Below, piece by piece: positions 1-10,883 of a stretch of DNA of 64,000 nt. A program made the translations under genes and the position numbers. Each line of letters begins with the position of its first letter. Position 1 is the first letter of the stretch. The stretch is taken from NCBI GenBank assembly GCA_028023455.1, contig JAQFVV010006473.1, forward strand, positions 475,702 through 539,701, written 5' to 3'. The notes beneath the pieces are model-generated. The model was not told the origin of the DNA, made no database searches, and saw only the letters and a program-made list of their open reading frames with translations. The DNA is from Epiperipatus broadwayi. Lineage: Eukaryota; Onychophora; Udeonychophora; Euonychophora; Peripatidae.

Positions 1-532
1 TTTAAATTCTATAATAGTAAGAAGTTACAAATATAGAAAATAAAAAAAAAAAACGGTGATTAATATAAATATTTAAATTGGTAAAAAATTAATATATAGG
101 GTATATGAGCACAGACTTTCACACCACCCACAACCCACCCCTCTATCTCATATCACTGATACACTTGAACACATATATGTCGAAAAGATAAATAATCGCC
201 AATATGGGTATTTCATGCTAAACCAGCAATCATCAGTTGGTCCAAATTATTATCTCCACATATATATGCATTAAGTGCTCAGATATCTATTAAGATAACC
301 AATCCTCACACCCCAATGGACAGGCTTCAATCCACTCCACACACCAACCCTTCAACCGTCCATCCAATTGAAAATTAATAAATTACAATTAAGAAAATTT
401 TATTATTTATTTTATAAAGATAACAAAGTCAGAAAATCATTAAGTCGGTCATAAAACTATTAAACTTACTTTTAAATTTAGAAATAAAATAAATATAAAT
501 ATTACCAAAATCACACTTATTCTTATTTTTGC
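1..532. other. AT-rich intergenic DNA, no gene seen
   Basis: No long open frame and no recognisable protein or RNA. Positions about 110-365 are slightly richer in C than the surroundings, with several CCACCC/CACACC runs. I could not connect them to any repeat elsewhere in the window. Confidence 0.5.
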
Positions 533-775
533 CATATCCCATAAAAACAATTTATCCAACCTGCTTCAAACACTTTTTAGCAAATTCTTTATTTGTACAT
601 ATATATATATATATACACCCACGTTTCGACTGACCTGCAGTCTTAAAAAAAAGATTGCTCTGAAGAAAACTGCAGATCAGTCAAAACATAGGTGTATATA
701 TATGTACAAATGAAGAGTTTGCTAAAAAGTGTTTGAAGCAGGTTGGATAAATTGTTTTTATGAAATATAAATATT
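533..775. repeat. Palindromic repeat resembling inverted PLE termini
   Basis: Two arms of about 100 bases (roughly 533-644 and 664-770) are reverse complements with scattered mismatches, separated by an A-rich spacer. Each arm reads outward from a GAAAC-type motif through (TA)n into a shared block containing GCAGGTTGGATAAATTG. The right arm has CTGAAGA at 660-666, then a stem (ACTG with CAGT) and AAAAC at 683-687; the left arm read on the minus strand has GACTG, CAGGT, CAGTC, GAAAC. Together they suggest an ancestral hammerhead-type unit of the kind carried by Penelope-like element ends. No RT or endonuclease is attached. It could instead be an unrelated foldback element. Confidence 0.6.
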
Positions 776-2842
776 GTTAAATAATATATAATATAATGAT
801 CAACTCTCAATTAATTATTAAAAACTTAATTATTTCAAAAGGGAATACAGGTTGAATTTCGCCTATGAGTAACAGTAAAATTTACTGTAAATTACAGTCT
901 CTCAACATAAGTAAGGTGTGACTAATTTATTTTTCTGGTTCATTCAATCACTCCACCATTATCTTTAAATTGGATATTATCATGTTTGAAGCAGAATCTA
1001 GATCTTAAGGAGTAGGATTCAAATATTTTACTTTGATTTACTTTCAGGATTATAAAAAAATGTCCCTAGCTAATTGAAATTTTGGATGAAACTTTATTTT
1101 AAAAATATTTATTTAATATCTTTATATTTTTTATACTTCATTCCATCCTTAATAACTGATATATGTCCTATATTATGTACACTTTTTTGTTGCCCAAAGC
1201 AATTTATAAATATTTTTCAATAACATCAAATCTAGATCAGGGTTTCTATAGGTGACATAACTTTACATGGTTTAAAATAAATAATTCAAAAATATTAATG
1301 TGGATCTAAAAGCTTTTATATAATATTAAAAAAATGTATTTCGAACATAAATATGAATTAACAAAAAGAAAACAATTATAATGCTAAGTAAACTTCAAAC
1401 TACAATTTTCCATTAAATTATACTCACTACAAATTCTTGATATAATAGTAGGAAAATAACCAAGGACTACTAAATTGTAAGATCTATAAATTTAAACAAA
1501 ATTGTTTTTGCTTATTCACTTATTTATCTACTATTAAGTAAATTGATTTTATCTTTGAATTTTATAATTTAATATAAATGTCTGTCAGTGTTGTGTGAGT
1601 TGGAATCTGAAATGACTTAATCTCACAACTATTTATATAAATAAGTACTAGAGCAAAAGTATTAACTAAAGAAAAGAATAGCCAACACTAACTTTCATTT
1701 AGTATAAGACATGAAAGAGGTTTTCTTTTATTATAAACAATAATTTTTACATATCAAGTAAAAAATTATTTAACATTTAAAATCAAAACTTTAAATATTT
1801 CATTTAGGAAAACTTTGATGTAATCTGCTGGTTATTATTCTTCATGTATGATTCTAATATATGTACTTAAATGTATTATAACAAAGAAATAGATCTTCAT
1901 TGATGCACCATGAATAAAATAATCCCTGTGACAACATTATAAATATTAATTTTTAATAGATATCTTAATTGTGTAGAAATCATGTACTTCTGAACTTATT
2001 CTGTTTCATTATAAGGAGTATTGGAATCTATTTGTTTTTTATTTTTTATATTTTGATTTTATGTTCTAAGTTGTACATTTTTTTTTTTACTTTTTTTTTA
2101 TTTTTATAGAATTGGCTTTTCTTCTTTTTTTTTTTTGAGAATGATTTTTTTCTCATTTTCAGTAGATAGTTCAGGTGGTGATGTATTTCATCTGCTAAAA
2201 ATATGAGGTGATTTTTAAATTTTTAGTTGGATTATGGAAGTTGCTGGATTAATATTGAATTAAAATCATTGATTTCATGATTTGCTACATCTTGAGATTT
2301 GCAATTAATGAAGGAAATTACATTAACAAATTGTTATTATTAAATCGATCAAAATCTTTTGAACTTTTATCTCATAATGTCCTGGTATGTATTATTTAAC
2401 ACATGCAGAGATTCTTTTTTTGATGTTCAATGTATACAAGAATCTACGAATTATGAGTAAGTTTAATTATTTCACCTGTTTAATTTTTTTTTATTGCCGA
2501 TTTCAATTCTTGCATAAAAATAGTTGCAACATTTTCTAGAAGCCTTGAAAAGGTTTTGTTGATCACATTGCATGTATGTATGTATTCTTCTTCATGAGTT
2601 CAGAGATTGGGCGTTTAGAAACATAATATATTTTATTTCTATTTAACAAATAAATAGACTTTCTGTTTTAATTTTGTTTCCATTGTTAAATATAAAATTA
2701 CTAAAAAATCTTTTAAGAGTAAAAGGAAAATGTAGTTAGTATTATCAATTCAATAGATTTTATCTAGAGCCTTAATATAATTTGAATATAAAATACAAAT
2801 AAATAAAAATTTATCCAATGTGGAATGTATAAAATAAACAAC
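776..2842. other. AT-rich intergenic DNA, no gene seen
   Basis: Every frame is densely stopped. There are T-rich tracts around 2030-2150. I recognise no protein motif, RNA gene or repeat shared with other parts of the window. Confidence 0.5.
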
Positions 2843-2858
2843 AAAACATATCAATGTT

Positions 2859-2966
2859 GTCTTGCGTTGTTAGCTGAGAGGTATCGCAGCTGCCATGCAA
2901 GCAAGTAGTAGGTTGCAGACGGTTGTGGGTTCGCATCCCGGCCGATGCTATGACACATGAAAAAAA
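2859..2966 (+). mobile_element. Short tRNA-derived SINE with 16-bp TSD
   Basis: About 100 bases with an internal RNA polymerase III promoter: an A box near 2871 (TAGCTGAGAGG) and a B box near 2928 (GGTTCGCATCC, close to GGTTCGANTCC), spaced as in a tRNA. The body ends in an A tract. The 16-base sequence AAAACATATCAATGTT occurs exactly at 2843-2858 and again at 2967-2982, which is the target-site duplication expected of LINE-mediated insertion. The 5' and 3' ends do not pair into an acceptor stem, so this is not a working tRNA gene. There is no separate LINE-derived 3' module: the tRNA-like part runs almost straight into the A tail. The exact duplication implies a fairly recent insertion. Confidence 0.88.
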
Positions 2967-2982
2967 AAAACATATCAATGTT

Positions 2983-5429
2983 TAAAACATTCACGTATCA
3001 TTAAATCCTTCATGTCAATAAATAGTTAGTTTTGCAAATGTGTTCACATTAATTTGGGGTTAGTTTTCTTTTTGGTTTGCATTGGATATGGTTAGTTCTG
3101 AGTTTTAATAAGTTATTTCTTGCCCTATTGTTTTCTTCTTACATAAAACAATGCACAGCTTTGTTTTTTTATTAATAGATTAAAAAATAATTTTTTGCAA
3201 GTATTCATTCTTTTTCTTTTCAGATAATTCTCAAATTGTTATTTGCAATTTTTCACTGACCTATATAAATATTTCTTCATTGATAAACTTATCATATGGT
3301 TGTTAATATCATTACATTTGAAATTAATATTTTCTATTGGTATCATCTTGATATTGATGTTTTTGATGTTTATCAAATTTTCAGTAAGTATTCTAACAAA
3401 TTTTGGCATACTTAAAATCAATGATTAAACTACTAAAATTCAAAGAATTAACTTAAACTTATAATTGCTTTAAAATATTTATAAATGGTAGGAAACAATT
3501 ATAGTTTGAATTTTTGAAATGTATTCTAATTATTATTCATTTAATTGGACAATGTATTTTATATAGTCTTAACATTTGTTAATTATTGATAATATTTTAA
3601 ATAAATTTACAAATCCCTTTCTTGCTGTTATTTTTGCTTAATGCTGGTTTTTCTTTATTTATATTTAAATATTCTTCAATCATCTTTTTCAATATTTTCA
3701 TATTATAATTAAATTCCTTAATTTTTGTATATGAACAAATCCACAAGAATTTTAATTTTGTAAATATTGTTTAAACCTTGTTTTAATTTATTTTTTGTAA
3801 TGCCAATATATAAATTTTTGATTATTATTATTATTATTACTATTACAATTTAAATATTATATTAAATATATATCATTTAAATTGTTTAAATTTCTTACTT
3901 TTTCTATTATTATGTAATAATTTTTTAAATTTATGTATATATTTCATTTAGTTTTAATTTATATTTTTGGCTTATGTATTTTATTTAACATTCCAATTAT
4001 TTTCATTCTATTTGGTACTAAATGATTTTTTTATTTAAAATTGCTATAAATTATTGTTTTAGAAATTATTTTTAATATTCTTTTTTTTTCTTTCTATTCT
4101 ACTTTATATTTTATTTACTAATTAATTTATTAAAGCAGTTGGATAATGATTGTAGATTGCTTTTTTATATTTACTTCCTTTTTTACTATTTCTTATCCTG
4201 TTATATTTCATTTGCTCCTGGAACTTTAAAGTCATTCCTAATCATATTTAAAAAAACATAAAAATAGGCATGCATTATGCAATGCTATATATGCTTTTTG
4301 TATAAATTATTTGGAAAAGTTTCTTTTTTTTTAAATGCATGAACATATATGATTTTTTAAAAATAAATTGATAGATGTTTCTATTTATGTTTAGTTTTAA
4401 TTATTACGTTTTTATGTCATAGCAAAACAGATTACCTCAATAAAATAATTTACTTTTGTAAAAGAAAATGAAGCTTACTACATACTATTAATTGCAATCT
4501 TTATTATTAGTTTGTAAACAAATTTGCTACTTAAATTTCCCAATAAATATCCTTTTGCTCAATATATGTATAAGGCAGTGTGTTTAAAGAGATCAAATTC
4601 AATAATAATTTATTTTTGTTTTTCATATTATTTAGTTAGGAAAGAAAGCTCGACTATAGTAGATGTTCCTATTAAGAATACGAACAGGACAGAAAATTCC
4701 AGATGCCCCTTTCTTAAAAAAAACTTTGTTTATAATGACTAGTAATTTATAAAATGTAGAATAATTTAAAAAACATTCTAATGCTCTAATTTTACTTCAT
4801 CTATTCATGTAAACAAAATCATGCATGTGGATAGAGTTTCTATAATTATTTTTGGCTTAAATTCACTGTTTTATAGCTATCAGTAGTGACCATTTTTTGG
4901 TTTTGCATTTATTTAAAGGTAGAAACAGGAATGAAAATATATATTGGTTTATTAATTAAAAAAAACAACTAAGAATGTCATTCTAATGCAGAGAACCTAA
5001 TATAAATGATAATGCAACTGATTGGAAGATTCATTGTTTTCAGGTCAAGAGGTCTTGCAAGTATTCCTTTTTTGTTTGAATTTGAAAAAAAAATGTATAT
5101 TTTCCATACTTTAGTTATTTTTTCAAAATATTTATAAAGTATTATACAATGTAAAATAAAGGTTTAATTGTTGTGAGTTGGAAATATAAATCAAATGGCC
5201 ACTAGGAGCTGTCAAAAAACTACTCAATAAATGAGTTAAAACTATTGTAAAAGTTATAACCATATGAATAAATTTAGAATTAATAACTTTAAAAATAGTT
5301 AGATTTATTATAATTTAATTTTTATTCTATGATAAATATATTTTTGTAGCTGTATTATTTTTTACAATACATTAGGTTTATGGAACATTTAATATTTTTA
5401 TCATGTTATACAGTTATTGTGAAAATTGT
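2983..5429. other. AT-rich intergenic DNA, no gene seen
   Basis: Long T- and A-rich tracts with only short, low-complexity open frames, including two overlapping 60-codon frames on opposite strands at about 3240-3430 that look like chance. No transposon protein is recognisable here. Confidence 0.5.
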
Positions 5430-5443
5430 ATTTTCAGGCATAT

Positions 5444-6412
5444 AAACATTACAAGCATAAAGCTAAACTAGTCAATATAAAATCAAAACTACCCCAAATC
5501 TAAAATTAAACCAGACCAGAATAAAAATAATATTAAAACACAACCTAAGGTTTCACTGCTACAAGCAGACTTCTCAAGTGTAAAGAAATAATAAAAAAAA
5601 ACACAACTTATATATACTATTAAAAACTACCCACAAATCCATTCACTTCCCATCCACCCTTAATATTAAAAGAACTCTTAAATAAGTTAATTGCTTCAGA
5701 ATCATAAATTTTCAATAATAAAGACTCTTTAATTCTTCTTTTGATTTCATTTCTCTCAAAGAAGACAACCTTAGCTTCATCAAAATCAATAGTGTGGCTG
5801 TATCTTTTTCATGGACATACAAAGCAGAACTAAGATATCTATTTTTAACTCTACTTTTATGAACCTTTACTCTTTCATTTAAACTCAAACTACTCTACCT
5901 ATGTAAACCTTCTTACAAAATAAACAAGGAATAAAATATACCACACCAGGAATATCTTTCTATCAAAAACTTCCTTTGTATTATTCAATAAATTATTCAA
6001 TGTAACACCCCTTTTCCAAGCAATTTTCTTATTTCCAAACAATTTACTATTTCTACACACAATTTTATAAGAAGACAATTTAAATGGCAAAGAAATAAAA
6101 TCATATTTTTCTTTAACCTTTACATCCTTACAAATATTACTATTAAATAAAATACTTTTAACAAATTTATCAGAGTATCCAACACTTAAATAATCTTTAT
6201 AAAATTATATTTCTGAAACAAGCTACCCCCCTAGAATTATTTAATTTAATATTCCTATGACAATAATTCCTTAAAGCAGCTACTTTATGAGATACAGACT
6301 GATAGCTATCAGGTTTAATTATAGATCTTAATTCTTTATTTTTAACTAAATGACTGCACAATAAACAATTAGTTTCTATATTTCTAATCACCAAAAGATC
6401 TAAAAATTTTAA
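5444..6412 (-). pseudogene. PLE family-1 copy A: RT tail plus GIY-YIG endonuclease (inverted, truncated)
   Basis: Read on the minus strand, this starts inside the RT thumb region (LDLLVIRN) and runs through the linker and GIY-YIG endonuclease to a stop at about 5620-5622 (final residues NGFVGSF). Then follow the hammerhead-like motif (5538-5581) and the 3' terminus. It is 5' truncated and lacks the catalytic YVDD. Single-base deletions shift the frame, for example near 5805 and 5955. Past the usual 3' end (GTTTTGATTT) it carries about 35 more bases that also follow copy B, as if reverse transcription had begun in, or jumped from, an adjacent unit. Confidence 0.82.
5538..5581 (-). ncRNA. Hammerhead-like fold, PLE family-1 copy A
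   Basis: Same sequence as the plus-strand motif at 10535-10578, in reverse orientation. Stem I is ACAC/GTGT, stem II CTGC/GCAG with loop TTGTA, then GAA, and stem III ACC/GGT with loop TTA. The first core block is TTGAGAA instead of CUGANGA, so catalysis is doubtful. It sits just 3' of the endonuclease stop of copy A. Confidence 0.5.
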
Positions 6413-7980
6413 TGAGTAGATTATTTAAAATCTATCCTAATGATTTTACATCACTAAGGTTTTGTGAATATTAAAACTCATAAAGATGGTTTTCCTTTAA
6501 GATTTATTTTTATTTTACAGGTATGTTGTAGAAGGTATTTCTAGATTCTTGAATAATTTTTTAAAACAATTTGTTGATTTTGGTCAGTACACAGTTTCTT
6601 CTCTTTGAGGCTTTTATAAGATTAATAATTTTAAAATGGAAAGTAGTTGGGTATTTGGAGTTTAGATATTGAAAATATGTATCAGTCTGTTAATAGGTTA
6701 AGCAGTATTGATGTTCTTTTGTCTGTATTGATTAAGAAAAGTTCTTTATCAAAAAATAAAATTAAGGTAATTAAAGATTTGCTTTTGTTATTGGAAGATT
6801 CTATGAATTTTACTTATAAAGGTAATTTTTATAAGATTAAGGAAGGGTGGATAATAGGTTATATTATTTTCTTTAGTATGTTCAGTTTATATTAGTTTTA
6901 TGGAAGAGGAAATTATTATTAAAAAGAATTGTTTATATGTAAAATTATTTGTCAGATATGTTGATGATTATTTATTTGTTGTTGAGAATGGTAAATTGAA
7001 GGAATTTGTAAATGAGTTTAATTGTTTTGATCCTTCTATAAAATTTGTGTTAGAAGGAGGGGGGTTAGATTTTGGTAAGTTAAAATTTTTAGATCTTTTG
7101 GTGATTAGAAATATAGAAACTAATTGTTTATTGTGCAGTCATTTAGTTAAAAATAAAGAATTAAGATCTATAATTAAACCTGATAGCTATCAGTCTGTAT
7201 CTCATAAAGTAGCTGCTTTAAGGAATTATTGTCATAGGAATATTAAATTAAATAATTCTAGGGGGGTAGCTTTGTTTCAGAAATATCAATTTTATAAAGA
7301 TTATTTAAGTGTTGATACTCTATAAATTTGTTAAAAGTATTTTATTTAATAGTAATATTTGTAAGGATGTAAAGGTTAAAGAAAAATATGATTTTATTTC
7401 TTTGCCATTTAAATTGTCTTCTTATAAAATTGTGTGTAGAAATAGTAAATTGTTTGGAAATAAGAAAATTGCTTGGAAAAGGGGTGTTACATTGAATAAT
7501 TTATTGAATAATACAAAGGAAGTTTTTGATAGAAAGACTATTCCTGGTGTGGTATATTTTATTCCTTGTTTATTTTGTAAGAAGGTTTACATAGGTCAGA
7601 GTAGTTTGAGTTTAAATGAAAGAGTAAAGGTTCATAAAAGTAGAGTTAAAAATAGATATCTTAGTTCTGCTTTGTATGTCCATGAAAAAGATACAGGCCA
7701 CACTATTGATTTGATGAAGCTAGGTTTCTTCTTTGAGAAAATGAAATCAAAAGAAGAATTAAAGAGTCTTTATTATTGAAAATTTATGATCTGAAGCAAT
7801 TAACTTATTTAAGAGTTCTTTAATATTAAGGGTGATGGGAATGAATGGATTTGTGGTAGTTTTTAATAGTAATATATTTTTTTTTTATTATTTTTTACTT
7901 GTTGTTAGAGTAAACTTAGTTTTTTTAATATTATTTTTATTCTGCTTTTAATTTAGATTTGGGGTAGTTTTGTTATATTG
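6405..7980 (+). pseudogene. PLE family-1 copy B: RT and GIY-YIG endonuclease, frameshifted
   Basis: A Penelope-like polyprotein broken into at least three frames. RT motif A appears as SLDIENMY near 6660. The catalytic YVDD lies near 6958 within VKLFVRYVDDYLFVV, followed by the thumb (GKLKFLDLLVIRN, then SHKVAALRNYCHR). The endonuclease has GVVYFIPCLFC near 7545, YIG at about 7588 and the R...H segment NERVKVH. The stop is near 7864. Family function: RT primes from nicked DNA and the GIY-YIG nuclease makes the nick. The copy starts abruptly at 6405, against inverted copy A, so the N-terminal part is missing. The hammerhead-like motif expected after the stop is eroded to about 30 bases near 7897. 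Confidence 0.85.
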
Positions 7981-10632
7981 TGTTTAGCTTTTTAATTTTA
8001 TTTATGAGTTTTTTTTAAGATAGTTTTATTTAAGATTTTTTTTTTTTATTATTATTATTATTATTGTTTTATTATTGTTTATTATGACTTTTATTATTGA
8101 TATTTTATTTTTTTTTTTTTAATTATGTATATTGTTTTTTGTTATTTTTTTGTTTGTTGAAGGTATATTTGTGTTTATTTAGTAATTATATATATAAGTG
8201 AGGTTTTATTGGTTTTAATTTATAAGAGATTGGTAATTTGGGTATTTAGTATGGGTTTGGAGTTAATTTTTAATATTTTATTTAATGATATTAGAAGGAT
8301 TAAAAATTTGTCTAAATTGGTGATAAGATAGAATCTTACGATTGAGATTTATTTTCTTAAAAATGTAGGGATTTAGTGTTTTCCTAGGTGTTTTTATTAA
8401 TTTTAGTAAAAAAAAAGTTGATTAAAATAAAATTTAGTTTTAAGTACAAACATATATATTGAATAGTTTTTAAAAGATAATTTGAAGTTTTATAATTTAT
8501 TTATCTATATAAAAGGAATAGATTTTATCTAGAAAGGAGCAATTTTAATATTCAATTTGTTTTTTTATGAGAAGTTTAGACAGAATAGGCAATTTATATG
8601 TAAAATATGAAGAAAATTAAAGTGGTGTTTGGGAAAGAATAAAGTTATTGGGATAAAGGTTATGAGATAATGTTTGAGGATAGAGTTGTTAATCTTACGG
8701 TTTGATAAATGATAGAGAATTAGATATTGGTAAAGGCCCAAATTTTGTTCATTTCATTCAAAAATATAGTTTTTGATACAATTCGCTATTGAATCTAGTA
8801 TTTAGTGATGAGCGAAAGTTGGTATTCAATCGATTTGAATAAAAGTTAAAAGGAAAGAAAAATTGTTATTAATCCTGTAAGATTAAAATCTTAAAAATAG
8901 GTTAATTGCTAATGATGTAATATTTAAGACTGGTAGTTTGTATTATGAGGAGATGATTTAAAGAAAATGGATAGAGATAAATAATGGAAATATATGGTTA
9001 GATAAAAACCAGGTAATTTGATTAAAAGAAAATTGATAGAATTATGAAGAAATGGTAATTTAAAATTTTTAATAGAGTAGATATTTAAAATGCTATCCTA
9101 ATGATTTAATAGCTAAGGTGTTGGAATATTAAAACATAAAGAGTTTCTAAGTTTATTTTATTTACAGGTTTGTAGAAGGTATTACTAGATTCTTGAATAA
9201 TTTTTAAAACAATTGTTGATTTTGGAGTACACGTTTTTTTTAGGTTTTGATAAATAATAATTTTAAAATGGAAGTAGTTGGGTATTTGGAGTTTAGATAT
9301 TGAAATATGTATTGTCTGTTAATAGGTTAAGCAGTATTGATTTCTTTGTGTATTGATTAAGAAAGTCTTTATCAAAAATAAAATTAAGGTAATTAAAGAT
9401 TTGCTTTTGTTATTGGAAGATTCTATGTATTTTACTTATAAAGGTAATTTTTATAAGATTAAGGAAGGGTGGATAATAGGTTATATTCTTCCGATCTCTT
9501 TAGTATGTTCAGTTTATATTAGTTTTATGGAAGAGGAAATTATTATTAAAAAGAATTGTTTATATGTAAAATTATTTGTCAGATATGTTGATGATTGTTT
9601 ATTTGTTGTTGAGAATGGTAAATTGAAGGAATTTGTAAATGAGTTTAATTGTTTTGATCCTTCTATAAAATTTGTGTTAGAAGGAGGGGGGTTAGATTTT
9701 GGTAAGTTAAAATTTTTAGATCTTTTGGTGATTAGAAATGTAGAAACTAATTGTTTATTGTGCAGTCATTTAGTTAAAAATAAAGAATTAAGATCTATAA
9801 TTAAACCTGATAGCTATCAGTCTTATCTCATAAAGTAGCTGCTTTAAGAAATTATTGTCATAGGAATATTAAATTAAATAATTCTAGGGGGTAGTTTGTT
9901 TCAGAAATATCAATTTTATAAAGATTATTTAAGTGTTGGATACTCTGATAAATTTGTTAAAAGTATTTTATTTAATAGTAATATTTGTAAGGATGTAAAG
10001 GTAAAGAAAAATATGATTTTATTTCTTTGCCATTTAAATTGTCTTCTTATAAAATTGTGTGTAGAAATAGTAAATTGTTTGGAAATAAGAAAATTGCTTG
10101 GAAAAGGGGTGTTACATTGAATAATTTATTGAATAATACAAAGGAAGTTTTTGATAGAAAGACTATTCCTGGTGTGGTATATTTATTCCTTGTTTATTTT
10201 GTAAGAAGGTTTACATAGGTCAGAGTAGTTTGAGTTTAAATGAAAGAGTAAAGGTTCATAAAAGTAGAGTTAAAAATAGATACTTAGTCTGCTTTGTATG
10301 TCCATGAAAAAGATACAGGCCACACTATTGATTTTGATGAAGCTAAGGTTGTCTTCTTTGAGAGAAATGAAATCAAAAGAAGAATTAAAGAGTCTTTATT
10401 ATTGAAAATTTATGATTCTGAAGCAATTAACTTATTTAAGAGTTCTTTTAATATTAAGGGTGGATGGGAAGTGAATGGATTTGTGGGTAGTTTTTAATAG
10501 TATATATAAGTTGTGTTTTTTTTATTATTTCTTTACACTTGAGAAGTCTGCTTGTAGCAGTGAAACCTTAGGTTGTGTTTTAATATTATTTTTATTCTGG
10601 TCTGGTTTAATTTTAGATTTGGGGTAGTTTTG
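7981..10632 (+). pseudogene. PLE family-1 copy C: longest copy, with N-terminal region
   Basis: The longest copy. 7981-8500 is non-coding or leader sequence, with an (ATT)n tract near 8050. About 8500-9260 has the decayed N-terminal part of the polyprotein, including a GKGPNFV segment near 8735 like that in many PLE N-termini. RT follows from about 9280, with the best frame at 9353-9838 containing YVDD (VRYVDDCLFVV) and FGKLKFLDLLVIRN. The linker and GIY-YIG endonuclease occupy about 9840-10497, ending in GGWEVNGFVGSF and a TAA. An intact hammerhead-like fold (10535-10578) and the 3' terminus (GGGGTAGTTTTG) follow. Many 1-2 base deletions break the frame, especially at 9060-9360. Apart from these it is very close to copy B. 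Confidence 0.82.
10535..10578 (+). ncRNA. Hammerhead-like fold at PLE family-1 3' end
   Basis: Folds as a three-way junction: stem I ACAC (10535-10538) with GTGT (10575-10578); stem II CTGC (10548-10551) with GCAG (10557-10560), loop TTGTA; then GAA; stem III ACC (10565-10567) with GGT (10571-10573), loop TTA; and T at 10574 in the cleavage position. This matches the short-stem-III hammerheads described in Penelope-like elements. The first core block, TTGAGAA, differs from CUGANGA at two positions, including the G8 equivalent, so this may be a decayed or non-cleaving form. The same deviation in copies at 5538 and 46312 shows it is the family's own sequence, not damage to one copy. Confidence 0.55.
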
Positions 10633-10646
10633 ATTTTCAGGCATAT

Positions 10647-10841
10647 GTATAAAAAAGTAAATGTGGTTAAAAAAATATTATTTGAACATATTTTCAAACT
10701 TTCCTATTATTTATTATATTTATTTATTACATTTTGTCTACAATTGATTTCAATTAATTAATAATTCATAAAATGTTCTTTAATTGTTAAAAGAAGGTTG
10801 CCTTTATAACAGATTGAGATTGTTGATTGTTATCTCTATTG

Positions 10842-10883
<42 letters not shown>

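Larger units (their letters stand above)
5430..10646. mobile_element. Composite PLE insertion (three family-1 copies) with 14-bp TSD
   Basis: Three copies of one Penelope-like family form one block: copy A inverted (5444-6412), copy B direct (from about 6405) and copy C direct (about 7980-10632). The block is bracketed by ATTTTCAGGCATAT at 5430-5443 and 10633-10646, an exact 14-base direct repeat not otherwise part of the element. The first bases (ATTT) overlap the family 3' terminus, so the true duplication may be 9-14 bases. A and B meet head to head through a short AATTTTAAT-like microhomology; B and C are in tandem. Inverted, 5'-truncated and tandem partial copies are a known habit of Penelope elements. 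The whole block therefore looks like one integration product rather than three separate insertions. Confidence 0.78.

Noticed and set aside
2870-2945. Functional tRNA gene
   Set aside because: A and B boxes are good, but there is no pairing acceptor stem, and the unit has an A tail and a 16-bp TSD, so it is a SINE.
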